Assembly: GCA_030268105.1 (NCBI GenBank)
Contig: BSDZ01000010.1
Coordinates: 3,634,001-3,698,000, forward strand
From: Volvox africanus
Lineage: Eukaryota > Chlorophyta > Chlorophyceae > Chlamydomonadales > Volvocaceae
Length of the DNA stretch: 64,000 nucleotides
Direction: 5' to 3'
The translations under genes and the position numbers were made by a program. Below the pieces are notes generated by a model, which ran no database searches, was not told the DNA's origin, and was given only the letters and a program-made list of their open reading frames with translations. Of this stretch, positions 30,701 through 42,700 are shown one piece after another (positions within the stretch are counted from its first letter, which is position 1; the number at the start of each line of letters is the position of its first letter).

Positions 30701-32099
30701 AGCTTCGTCTCTGACTCAACACGTCTTTCACTTCGCCGCCAGTTACAAAACCGATAGTCTACAGTTTGTACGGTTCTTGCTGTTTTTACTGCTTTGATTC
30801 GCGGTCCTGGCAACTACCTGGTTTACATCCCAGCTCGTTTCCACTTTTCCTGCTTTGGACGACGTCGGCCATCATCCGACGTTCACGAATAGTCATGCTG
30901 CTGTTTGTCAATGTGCCCCAGATTGCCCTCAGCTTCAACTTTGTCTGGTGACGCTTCGCACACATACACATGCACATACATATATACACATACACATGCG
31001 CTCCTGATACCATTTGCAGGTGGTTGCGGGCATCACGGGTGCGGCTGTCTTCATAGCTGGCAGCATAAGGCAATTCCAGACGTGGTCTCAAATCTTTGCC
31101 ACGCGCCCGAACACCCTGTTCACCTTGGATCACGATGTGTACATGAGCGCCTGGGCCGATCCCGCCATCCATTTCTTTCATGGCTACTGGAGGCTGAACC
31201 CAGAAGAGGTTCTGCTGATACAGGTGTGTTTGTGTGTGTGTCTGCGCGCGCGCGCGTGGGTGTGTGTGTGTGTGTGTCAAAAGGGGGAGGGTCACGCAGG
31301 GGCTTCCGTTCGCGATTCCGGCGGACTGGGGCTTACGCCTCCTCGATGGGGTAATTGGGGGGGGGGGTTGGTGCTCGCGAAGGTAATCAGCTCAACGCAG
31401 GGTAGCATACACGGCTGGCGCCGCTGAAAGAGAACCGATTGGGTTAAACTTGAGCTAAGGGTAGCTGACGTGCTCTATGCAGAGAGCTGCCCGAGGCACC
31501 CGGGGAGGCAGCCAAATGGTGATGAGGCGGGGTTAATTGGGTGCAGTTGCCCTCGTCCTGGGATGAACCCGGCTGACCGACCGCACCCGCACCGGGGCTG
31601 ACCCCCATGTTGTCTACCATGATGTCCCGCACCGCAGGTGACCCCTCCGGACTGCCCATACTGGAACTTCCAAGTGGATAATTGGTGGATGGAATCCCTG
31701 GATCACATAGCGCACCCCGAAACCACAACAAACAAGGCAACTGCGTCGTACATGCCGGACGGCTCCCTTTGTCTGGTGGTTGCCCACACTGACCCACGGG
31801 TCATGATCACGCGCGCAGATGGGGGGCCAGTGGAGGGTAGGGAAGGGGAGGGGGGAAGCCTGGCAGCGCTGCTGCCACCTCGGGTGCTGGCGGGCGTTAC
31901 CTGGATCTCCACCGCGCACCATGCGCACGGAACCATGGGTCTGCGCTGGGTGTTGGCCCGACAGCACCCGGTGCCGCGCAGCCGAGTGGTGCGTCTCGGT
32001 TGCCCACTGGCAAGGGCGATTTTGGAGGGCGTATCCGGCGGTGGGGAGGAAGGCCGTGTGGCAGTCCACTTCAATGCTCGAGGCCTGGGCAGTGGGTGA
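27762..32099 (+). CDS. DUF1214-like protein with N-terminal membrane anchor, nine exons (about 574 aa)
   Basis: Exons by splice motif and matching phase: 27762-27927, 28515-28802, 29081-29194, 29709-29866, 30060-30173, 30403-30555, 30627-30692, 31020-31223, 31638-32099. The N-terminus MGWLRNMLIRVVGWLSKRLF is a likely membrane anchor. The body has ADNPDNLYMYG, YRLYGNRGSVTYLSFGCYCG, GDNWLRLPPDASRLVVRQSF, NIERLPL, WADPAIHFFHGYWRLNPEEV and PPDCPYWNFQVDNWWMESLD. I recognise this series from bacterial proteins annotated with DUF1214; the family name is from memory and should be checked. Function is unknown. The last part (about residues 480-574) looks more variable. Exon 7's donor is chosen by phase (GCG|GTCAGG); a second candidate lies five bases on. 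The gene converges on the SGNH gene and lies between the arms of the inverted duplication. Confidence 0.75.
28185..28472 (+). repeat. (CCCTT)n tract, about 57 units, in intron 1
   Basis: An uninterrupted pyrimidine-only tract of 288 bases ends 42 bases before the exon 2 acceptor. The purine strand is (AAGGG)n. All frames through it are open, so long ORFs predicted here are artefacts. Confidence 0.98.
30171..30210 (+). repeat. Tandem GTGAG repeat at the exon 5 splice donor
   Basis: The exon ends GAG and the intron begins GTGAGGTGAGGTGAGGTGAG before drifting into GTGTG units. Several equivalent donors five bases apart are therefore available. Use of a later one would shift the frame. Confidence 0.75.
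31224..31277 (+). repeat. Alternating GT/GC tract at the start of intron 8
   Basis: Runs of GT, then CGCGCGCGCGCG, then GT again form over 50 bases of mostly alternating purine and pyrimidine, a sequence type known to favour Z-DNA. A CA/TA-rich tract also lies at about 30958-31003 in intron 7. Confidence 0.85.
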
Positions 32100-32349
32100 G
32101 GGATGGCGTTCCGTCCTTGGGACGGCAAGTCGTATGTTGTTTGGGACAGGGCGGTCCGTATAAGACATACATGAGGGGAGGAGATGCGACGGCTCGGGGT
32201 GGTCATCTACATCCGTCCCCACACACACGTTGGGCTGGGTTGGGTTTCAGCGGTACTGCAGGTTGCCATGGTACGGATTCCTAACGGGCGGATGGCAACA
32301 CTCGACTCCGGGGTTGGCCTTGTTTGGTATGCGGAAGCAAAGACGCCCC

Positions 32350-34036
32350 AGTGTTTTACCTCATTTATTCAACCTCGCCGGGAACATGGAGCTTGCAACG
32401 GGCAAGCAGCTCTACGGAGTAAGGCGAGGGAAATTTTTAGAGATGTGCGGAATCCTGTGCAGCCTGTGCAAAAACGCGCGTACTCAACAATGATAACCGA
32501 TCGTAGCGCCAACAATCTAGGCCCGCAAAGCGAAGCAGGTTAAGCAAACAGGAGTCATTAGGTTGAAAGACCAGGCCGCACATGCTTGCCCAACCACCCT
32601 TTCCTAGTCTGGTCTAGTGCGCACGCTTGATGACATATGCACCTGTGTTACATCGATCCCCAGTAGGTATTGCTGCCACTGCACATTGCTTCAGCCAGTG
32701 CCCGTGTCCATACCAAAGCTCGCGACAGTATGCCGCTGCAGCATCATGTGTTTGTTTAAGCACTGCGATACAGCGGAGACGCAACTGCTTGGGGGGATGT
32801 GTACCGGGGTGTCATGGATGGCATGCAGCGCACACAGCAGTAAGTTCCCAGTCCGCCTTCTCTTGACAGACACGGATGAATCGTCCAACCGAGGAGGCCA
32901 CCACACCTCCGCAAAGATAGCTCCCCGTGCCCCTGCTGGTTCTCACTCTGCCCGCCCATCCCCTCAGTGCACTGCTCCGTAGCTCCGGCTCCTGCAACCC
33001 TAGTCCTGTACGGCTTTTGCTTACTGGCGCCGCACCTGACGACATAGGATGACGGGAAGCCATGAAAAGCATCCAGCGCAACCCAGTCGACACGAAATGC
33101 AGCCCGCACAATTGTTTGGGAGTAGGGCAGTAAGTCAATCGTAAAAGCTTCTGTAGGATTACGAGGAGGCAGGACTAAATGCCTCAAACCCACTTACCTA
33201 CCACGAAACGCACCGCTTACCTTGGCGGGATGTACACGCGTACATCAATCATCTCGCGCAATATATACAGTGAGATGAGGAGTGCATTCATAATTCGCTA
33301 GTTAGGTTAACTCCAGATCCAGCAGTGACCAGTTAATAAGCATCTTCCTCTGGCACACAGCAGCGCTCTACCTTCGCTCAACCAGCACACACATAAACCA
33401 TTTCAATGTGGCCCCTCCTGGAGGAGAGTACGACAGGAGTATGCATTTTAGCATCGGTAAGAGCATGCACACGACCCCCCGCTACCTCCGGCGTCCGTAC
33501 TGCTCACTCATCAGCTGCTATAATACTCTCCAACCCCACCTGCTTCCCACAGAGATACAACACGTCCCACCAACCGAAAATCTGGCGACTAGAAAGCTGA
33601 CCTGCCACTAGTGCTGCTTACTCTCATCCAGACGGTCAATAGCATTAACGGATTGCGTGACCGTCCACGTTGATAACGTCGGTAACTTCACTCCCATCAC
33701 TGGCGGGCTCCTGCTCCTGCGCCTCGTAGTATCTTCGCATGATCTCTGCGGAGGACGCGGCGTTCCGTTCCAGCAGCGCCCTGCGGGCAGTGTTGCTCAT
33801 CTCAAAGACACCGTTGGGGTCTTTGGCGGCGGCGATGGACACCCAGTCAAAGGAGGCCCAGTCCTGGAAGGCGGCCACCACGGGATCCTCCGAAACCATG
33901 ATGCCCGTGATCTTGACCTTGTGCTTCCCACTGCTTGTCTCCTGTGCACGACGGAGGTCACATGAGAGGGGGGGAGGGGTCTGACAAGAGAGACACGCAG
34001 TGGGGAATCGTGAGAATGCAGGATGCGCCCCACTCT
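32350..34036 (-). repeat. Right arm of the inverted segmental duplication (about 1.69 kb)
   Basis: Reverse copy of 24997-26668. This arm is in the original context, since exon 9 here continues into the rest of the SGNH gene. It covers the space between the two convergent genes. Confidence 0.92.
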
Positions 34037-37000
34037 TCCCCCCTGGCCCTTGCGGAACGGCCACCGTCATTCCTTCCTTCCGCTCCAGCTTTCTGCAAAC
34101 TGCTCTGCTGACTCTGCCAAGTTTACTCTCCCCGTCCTTCCCTCCAAACGGCGACAACCCCAACCGTCTCCCCATTCTCTGCCCGTGTTCCTGGCTGCAC
34201 AGTTTACCTGCAACACCTTCACTGCGATGATGCACTCCTCCGATTGAGTGACCTTGAAGGGGTGCGGGAAGGTCTGACTGGTGCGGGAGGCGTGGTGGCC
34301 GTCCAAAATCAGGTAGTTGCAGGTGCAGCCGCCCTCGCACTGCACACCCGCACGACCCATGTTCTCGTAGGAGCGCAGGTGCCCCAGCTCGACCGTAACC
34401 TGCCAGAACCCCACCCCATCCGGGGGAACCCGATGGCGGACCCGGGGCAGGGATATATGTCATAGGGGGACGGGTAGGGGACACCCCCGCCACGGAGGGC
34501 TCTTCGCGGCTGAGGAAGACTAGTGAGGGCACTACAGAGAACGGACGAGTCTCCAGACGTCGAGATAGAAGGCGTTGACTAAGACCATGCGGATAGTCCC
34601 CCGACAGCTGAAGAATCCTGGACCAGGTGGTTTGCTTCTTGTCCAGGCCGCACCCCTCTCTCATCTCAGCAGAATCTGTTGCTGCAGTTCACTGCTTTAC
34701 TCGTATACATGCATACCCACCAGCGTATCGCTCTGCGTGCGGTTGCTCAAGGTGTTGATCTTGAACTTGATGTACTTATCCGGGACGTCGGATACGTAGC
34801 CCCATTTCGGCAGATTGGCGGACTTGCCCTCGTTGATCCACTCAAAGCCGTCCGACTCGATCATCTACAATCACATCACCAGTCATTCCCCGGATGCCCC
34901 GAGCGCGAGTAGTATCAGTCTCCAGAAAAAGGGGGTGGGTGGAAGGGAGCAGAATAAACGAGACTTGATATTGCTGTAGAGACGCTGCTATAAAGGAAAA
35001 GGGGAAGGGGTGGGGGAGGCACAGGGTAACGCACACACATGCAGCGTATCGTGGTCGCAAACTAGGGCAAGTAATTCGGGACTCCCGAACCTACCTGCTT
35101 CTGGCTGTACAGTTTGTTAACTGAGAAGGTTGCATATGTCGTCTGCCATACCGCTATGTTAACTCATACCGCTGTCCGTATGACCTCCTTATTACGGTTC
35201 ACTCACGGCCACTAAACCACTAAACCGCCTAAGCTGCACTTACAACTCCCAAACCCTGCCTCGACAGAGGGAGAGAGGGAGAGAGGGGAGAAGAGAGAAA
35301 GAAAACCCCCTATTCATTCTAACACGCACAGCCCAACACATCGGAGTTCTGTTTCTAGGGCTACACCCGCACCCACCGTGCGCTGGAAGGCCGGTCCGAT
35401 GAAGCACTTATCCGCCTTGGACTCCAGGTTGTCCGGCAGCATGGGGCTGGGCAGCGGGGCGTCTATGGCCTGTTGGTCCTCCGGGCTGAGCTGGGAGCCG
35501 GAAGCAACCTGCGGGCCCGGGCGCCAGGGGAGGGGGCTTTGGCGGGTGTTGGTGTTGATGAATGAGCACAGGAAGGGGGTAGAGGGATCTGAACATGGGA
35601 ATGCCTGCTGGGCTCACCCCGCCCACTCCAACCCACCCCACCCCGCCGCGCTCACATCCGCCCAGACGTCCAGCACCAGCTGAGCAGCGATCTCCCCCAT
35701 GACCCGGTGGCCCGTGTTGCCGTCCGGATGGATGACGTCGTAGAAAAAAGCGAAACCCTTCAGTGTTGCGTCTATAAAGTTCTCGTGCTGGATCACGCCG
35801 TGACGGTCCGCTCGTGGCCGTTTCACCTGGAAGCCCTTCTTGCCTAGGGGGCGGCGGCGGCAGCAGCGAGTACGTAAGTGCGGGCACCAGAAGATTAAGG
35901 TGGGAGAGGGCGGTGGAAGCTGGAGCACGGGGTTGGGAATCACTTCCGGTGGGAGGAGGGTCAGGGGAAGATCGCCGAAACCATGGAGCTGAGGGTCCAG
36001 TTGGCCTGTACGGTTGGTGGCCAACACCCCCCTAGGTGAGCGTCCCGTCCCCATGGCCATCATCCGCTCATACGTCCCTCGCCAATCATTCCGCACCACC
36101 TGCAAACACCTCTTCTGCTCCCCTGCGCCATCCTTACAGTTGTCTTTGCCATTCCAATTTTAGGGACTGCACCCAGGGCGGTAGCAGCTGGCCCCAAGCT
36201 GTTATAACCCTTCACAATCCCATGCTCTTTCCCTCCCAAGTCGGCCCCGGTGTTTGTCCCCCTTTGTCACAGCCCTCTCCAGCGTCCCTCTACCGCACCT
36301 TCCACCATGTAGTGGTAGCAGCATGCCTTAACAGACAGCTGGGGCAGGCCGTAGAACAGTCCAAACTCGGACTGCTGCCGCTCGCCACTCATCCAGAACT
36401 GCCCCGAAGTGTCCCCGGGGAGCTGGAACCACCGGTACGCGTGCATCAGGATCACCGCAGGCCGGTTGGGGTAGCCCAAGAGCTTCCGCAGCAGCCGCTC
36501 GTACGGCCGCCGTATCTGTTACAAAGGCGGCCGTACATTAGGACATCAGAAACCAGGAAAGCTGTTTCACGCGACTGGTGGGGGGAGATGTCCGTGTTTC
36601 TTACGTTTGCGCGCATGCATGCGTGTAAGGATGATGTAAGGTGATGGCAAGCGCAAGGGCAGGGTAGGAGTAAGGAATGCTACCTTAAGGAAGGCTGAAG
36701 ACGAAGGAGGATAAGACGCGGCAGAGGTTATGTGGGGGGGAATGGGGGAATGGGGGAATGCGCGTGCAGATTGCGGTGGTGGCGAGGGCAGCCGCTTCAG
36801 AGCCCTAGAGGAAAGCAGGAAGGGAACGGGAGCTGTGCTGATTTACAAAAATAAAGAGAGAGCCGGGGAGACACGTAGCGGCTTCATTCAACCCTACCCA
36901 TCCTATCATTCAAATCCCAGCCAACATGCCCTGCTAAGCACCAGACCTATCCCGCTGCTGGAAACCCCAGATCGGTTTCCTTTCCTAACATACCTGATTG

Positions 37001-37776
37001 TTCATGTGCGGCATGGGCATCTCTTCGTCGTTGACTGCGTACTCCACAAAGATGACGTCCGCGTCCCGGGGCACGTGCGCGTTGTGACAGGACGACATGT
37101 ACTGACTGCTCGTACCGGGCACGGCGCCGTTGCGAACTTTCACACGGTCTTTATCTGGCAGATTCGCATCCAACACGAACTGCATCCATTTGGGGTACGG
37201 CGGCGCATCCACCGCCCCCTGGCCTGCGGTAATGCTGCCACCGACAGTGACGACGGTCAGGTTGGCGCCATCCTGGTAGCGCTTGAGGGCGGCCCGAAGC
37301 CGTGAGCGGTCTCCATAGGAGGACTGTGCAGCACGGCGGGTGCGTGCGTCCGTAAGCATCTGGAACAGCCCCGGGTTATATTCCTGAGCCTTGCAGGCGC
37401 CGGAGGTACCCGCCAACATGCCTTCATAGCATATCTTGCTACAGGTGTGGGCGCCACCTCCAGTGGAATCACCGCCGCTACTTGTGCCATCGCCGGCGCC
37501 TCCGGTGGTGTCTGCATCACCGTCGTCATCATTACTATTGTCCACATCGCCATTGAGGCTAACGGCGACACCATGGCTGCCGGCGCCATGAGACCTAAAC
37601 GGCGTGTCGATGCGAGCAGCTGTGAAGGCGAGGCCTGCTGAGGGCCGGTTAGCTGCGGGCGATAGAAGATGCAACCCCGGCGGCTGTAGCAGCAGCACGA
37701 ACAGTAAAGTGGCGCGGGGTGTCCATAACAACAGCCCGAGCGCCGGCAACGTCAGCGTCAGTCGGTTGCACGGCAT
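33645..37776 (-). CDS. SGNH/GDSL-type hydrolase with extra C-terminal domain, nine exons (about 693 aa)
   Basis: Exons (minus): 37776-36994, 36515-36306, 36099-about 36012, 35843-35656, 35508-35377, 35142-35095, 34864-34721, 34399-34208, 33941-33645; most phases agree, the exon 3 donor is uncertain. A signal peptide or anchor (LALPALGLLLW-like) opens the protein, then a D/G/T-rich linker. The hydrolase part has block I VTVGGSITAGQG with the catalytic Ser, a block II-like NGAVPGTSSQ, block III FVEYAVND, and DVIHPDGNTGH in exon 4 with the catalytic Asp-His pair. Exons 5-9 form a separate region with SYENMGRAGVQCEGGCTC and SGKHKVKITGIMV, probably a beta-rich accessory domain, with several Cys. 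Likely a secreted or secretory-pathway esterase acting on carbohydrate or acyl groups; substrate unknown. Its 3' end is duplicated at 24997-26668. Confidence 0.82.
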
Positions 37777-39764
37777 TGCTGGTTCTGGTTGGTTGGTATC
37801 CTTGGTTCAGCAGCAGCAGTGATGGCGGCGATAGGTGGAGGGGCTCGCCTGCTGTGGGTGAGTTCACCAGGACTTGCAAAATCTGCCCACTATAAAGGTA
37901 GTCAATCAATTACGGCTGATAACGATTGCCGGTTGGGGTTATGCTGCTATTAATTCCACCGGTCGGTATCTGCTATTGATGGTCGCAGGGAGGGGGAAGG
38001 CACGCAAGTGATGTAGAGATAGCTAAAGTCATTGAAATGATCGGAACCTGTTATTGGCACAGGACGTGCGATGTTCATTTATCTCCTACGACCGTGGACT
38101 TGACAATTGCTATACAATTTCGTCAGCCTCTACTCAATCCGATAAATTCTGCAGCGAAATTGCTCCCAGATCCTCCAGGACCGCATATCTAGCTGATGCG
38201 GTATTAACAAGTTTACGGTCGTCCCGATCGACCTCAGCGCTTTGGAGAGCAAAAGCCCATCATACTCACATCAATACATTTGCATTATAGATCATACAGA
38301 GAATAATTTAAAGGGAACACCGTAAGAACTCGTTTGTGTTGAAACGTTCCAGCTTGCATGGTATTGCCCCTGCTAATGTTCTTATATAATTTAAATACAT
38401 TAAATACAATTATATAAGACCTCGCAGAAATGCTCGCAAAGCACGCAGGTTTTTAATCATTCGTATGCGTGTGCAACCCTACCCGAACTCCTGGACTCGT
38501 TAAAACGTAACTTGTTTCTAAGTCCACGGCAGAATCACATTGTAACCACGAAACTGTGTATAACATATAGAACGCGAAGGATAAGTAAGACGCTCCCTAT
38601 TGGCTTCACCTGTCTGTTTGGGGCCAAATCGTACCTGCTGAAACGAACAGCATCGCCACTTACTTACTTACGATACAGTGGAAAATTGGAATGTTCTTAC
38701 TTCTTATTGCTTCTTTGTTATTGGCAACCGCCACTCTGGCGCATGTCCATTAGGACAAGGAAGCATCGCCCGAACAGGATAAAGTCAACTAGGCTTCCCC
38801 TACCACCTCCTTTGCATCACACTTGTCCTGGGAACCGAGCCAAGAGCTGAGCTGATGTATATAGGTCCGGGGTGCACCGGGTTGTTAAGATTCGGTTTAA
38901 ATATGAGTTACACGTCAGCTAGGGGCTTCTCAGGCCATTATTGAAGCGTGTAGCGTGTGACCTTCAGCATGAGAGTCTCTGCATCAGCATAGACTTTCTG
39001 TACTCAACATCCAATGAGGAAATTTATTGTCACTAAGCCGTTGTATCCAGTCTGCGCACCACCTTGTCCGGCAACAACCACACACGGGTGCATGCAGTAT
39101 TTTGACTCGTAGTTGCCATACATAAGTACGTAGTACCATAAGCATCAGCCGTTCTTATTAGCCTGCTTCACTGACGTAGGGTTTGAAGAAGGGACTTCGG
39201 AATGTCATTTGAGATCGGGGCATTAAGGGCATGTCAACGATTAAATGGGGTTCTGAGGAGTTGTCTCTGATACCCACTTCTGCACCGCCATCTCATCCCT
39301 TCTCAACAAAGACCTTCACAGGGCCCGGTAAGCACTGGAAAGTCATGTTGAAAGCATTTACATATGGATGAAGTCACCTCATATATGCTTTGCTGAGTTT
39401 GACCCTTGAGTACATGCAACGTATACGTGCTCGGGCCTAATTCAGTGTACACCTGCTTACCACTGCATGTTTTAGGTACGTATCAGCTCTGCCTGCTAGA
39501 ATGCGAAGTAATATAGTCGCGCTTTAAAATGGCAACTATGCGAACATGTTACTTATAGCAGTGATTCACCAAATGTATGACCCGCGTTACACACGGTTAA
39601 GGAAAGAGGTTTTCTCTTGATAACAGTAGGTTCGGCTCGCTCAGGCGCTCAGACATATGATCCTAGACGTCACCACTTCATCACCACCACCACCGCCTCA
39701 TGTTACCTACCGAACCCAACCTCAATCATGACACAGCCACGGGCACATCCTAGTCCATCATTTG
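37777..39764. other. Spacer between the SGNH gene and POLA2; no gene seen
   Basis: It should hold the promoter of the SGNH gene and the 3' end of POLA2. A TGTAA on the minus strand (39591-39587), about 175 bases past the POLA2 stop, fits the polyadenylation motif known in volvocalean algae. The small plus-strand frame at 38054-38290 has no recognisable motif. Confidence 0.4.
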
Positions 39765-42700
39765 TCACACTCGTTTCACTTCTGCCCGGATCCGCTGCAG
39801 TACCGGAGCGCCACCTGGTGACACTACCACATGCACAAACGTGCCCCCCGCTGCCCCCCGAGATAAACGTCCTGGATTAATCACCACCACGGGAGCCGCG
39901 CTCACTGCCGGTGCGCCTCCAGCGCTCTTGCCAGTACCTGCAACCGATCCCGGGGCAGCGGAGGCAACCTCCATTCCGGGCGGCCCGCCCGCCATCCACG
40001 CGGCCGGCTGCAGCACCTTCGCGAAGGGCGCCAGGTCAGAGGGCATGAGCAGCACGTCGGGCATCACGGGCAACTGTAGCTGGCTGTAGTGACTGGTGTC
40101 CAGGCATGTGCCAGGCGCCGCTGGATACAGCGGGTAAAAGCTGTTTGGGTCGTCAGATGGAAGGGAGCGGCATGTTGAGGTTTAGGAATGAAAGACGAGG
40201 GAAAGTTGGGCTCCTTGCAGATGGAAGGTACAGATGGTCATAGGTGACACGAGGTTTCAACATACGTTGGGCACACAGGCATCGCCCGCTGCGCACAGAA
40301 ACGCGGTGACAAACGGTGGTAAAGCATCTTGAGGTTTATCAGCGTGTTTTCTGTGTTTCCAAACCGTGTATGTCTTGATGTGTTGTCCTTACCCACCCAG
40401 CCACCCACCTTCGTTGCCCCAACACATGGCTAGCCAGCGCGGGCAACCGCTCCACAGCAGTGCCCGGCGGCACGCGGCTGTGTTCACTGGCGCTCAGCGC
40501 TTTCAGCACATCCGCTGAACAGGCTGCCACCACCAGCGGGCCCATAGATACAGTTGACGGATTCTGGAGCGCCACTGCCTGGAGGAGATCGAGAGAGGAA
40601 AAGAAACGGGCAGCAGAGTGGCCCCGGTAAGCAATGGTGAAGGAGAAAGGGTGCGGCCACGCGTTGGTTGAGATGATCTTTCAGCGACCGCTTGCGGGTT
40701 GTGGTCTGGAGCGACGACCTGAATCCTCTCCCCCGGTTTGAATGCGATCCCGATCAGCGTTAACAGCCTTCAGCATCGATCACCTTCCCGGCTTTCGGCT
40801 CACGAAGGTTTGCGGGACGGCATAACCAACCTAACCAACATAATGCACCCACCCCAGGACCCCCCCCCTACTTTTTCGGGCGGACCCAGGGCTTGTGCTG
40901 CTGCGGTCATGGACGGCTGCGGCAGAACAGGCAGCGCCGTCAGGTCTCGCACCGCCGGCATAAGCGCCACTGTGGCGGACGGGTGGTCGATGCGCCACGC
41001 CGCCAGCCTCCGCAGCACCTCTTCACGCATCACCGAATCTGCAGTACGGTCGGCGATACCGCCCCCAGCCGCGACTCCCGGGTGCTCCGAATCCACAAAA
41101 GGCCCAAGCAGCAAGAGCACGTCCGGCGGTTGGGCTGCGGAGTAATGAGCATAAGCGCAGTGGAAAGGCCGAGCAGAGACCGGATTCATCCATGGACGGG
41201 CACTGCGGACGGAGACCTGAATGGTCACTTGTGCGTAGAGTGAGTAAAGCCTACGCGGGAATACGCTCGCCACCGCACAGCTGAAGGGGTTACTGGCAGC
41301 AACATATGCGTGAAGGAACGAGCCAACTTGGCCAAAAGTCATATCATTTAGTAGGACCACAACTCTCAATGTGCATACCTCCCAACCTACGCAACCTATG
41401 TTTTCTTACAAATGCGGACAAATCTTTTAGGCAGTACCCAGTACCCTGAACCTCCGCAGCCCCGCACCCGTGCAATACGAGAGGAGCTCTTCCAGCGGCG
41501 AGTACAATAATTCCTCGGTGAGACAGTACGGCCCGGCCGCCACCACCAGCGACAGGCCGCTCTCCCGCGCCGCCGCCGCGTCAGGCCCTGTCACCGGCAG
41601 TTGCGGTGGCGGCACGTGTGTCACCAGCCTCTGCGCGATGAACTTGCCACCCGTGGGGTTGAGTCCGTAGGCACAGACTGACTGACCCGGAAATAGCCTG
41701 GGCACGGCGGATGGCAGCGTGAGGGAACGTTTCAAAGCAGGTCCTCAAAGCAGGTAAGTTTTCGCAGCCGCTTACATTCAGCCTCGGCTCACATCCGAAA
41801 CCTCCAATTAAACATCACGTACCTGTAGGCTGGCAAGCACGACACGTCCAGCCGAACCCTAGCGCCGCCACTGGCATTCCGACAGCCCTCCAGCAAAAGG
41901 CTCTCCGCGTTTAACGGCGCTCCCTCCGTTTCCGCCAGCACCCGCCCCGCCACCCAGACTGGTTGGTGGCTCATATCCGCCACTGAGTACTGCAGGGGCT
42001 CCGCCATGCCTAGCACCTCCCCGCGCTCCGCCGTCGTGGGGGCACTCGTAACGGAAACAGGAGGGTGAATAGCCCCCGGTGTCGAATTGGTGGCAGCTTG
42101 CGCCGTATGGGGCGGCGCGCCTCCCGGCGCCAGCATGGAGTTCTGCATGGGAACAGGAGTGGGCGGGCAGGCGGATGCGCCGCATCCGGGCATACCTACC
42201 GCAGCATTCTGAGTCCGCGCGATGTCGGATGAGGCGGTATGGCGAGTGGCGGCGGTGAGTGACTCCGCAAAGTCCATAATGCGTTCATCTAGAGCATGGA
42301 CCTGGAGGAGCGGGTTCACGACACGGCGTTAAGATTACAAGGGGTTATCCCCTGGCATCATTGCTTTGCCGAAACAGTACGCCTTTCTACCAATCTGACA
42401 CTGACATGGATCTTGGTCACGCCTCCATGAACCGCCCGCTCTTTACAGTTCGTTTGCCTACCCCTCTACCTTAGTCTCCAGCACTTCCATCATGAACAGC
42501 AATTCCCCGGCATCCAACGCAGGCTGGCCCAACGGCCGAATGGGCACGTTAGCGCCCCGTTGGTGCAGTTGAGAATATGTAGCTGGTCCAGGCAAGTGCT
42601 CGTGCAGGACCGCAACCACCTGACCTTGCTGCGCACAGAAGGGTGGAACCGACAGAGCTTCAGACGCCCGAAGGGAGAAGTTAAAGACATAGACAAGGGA

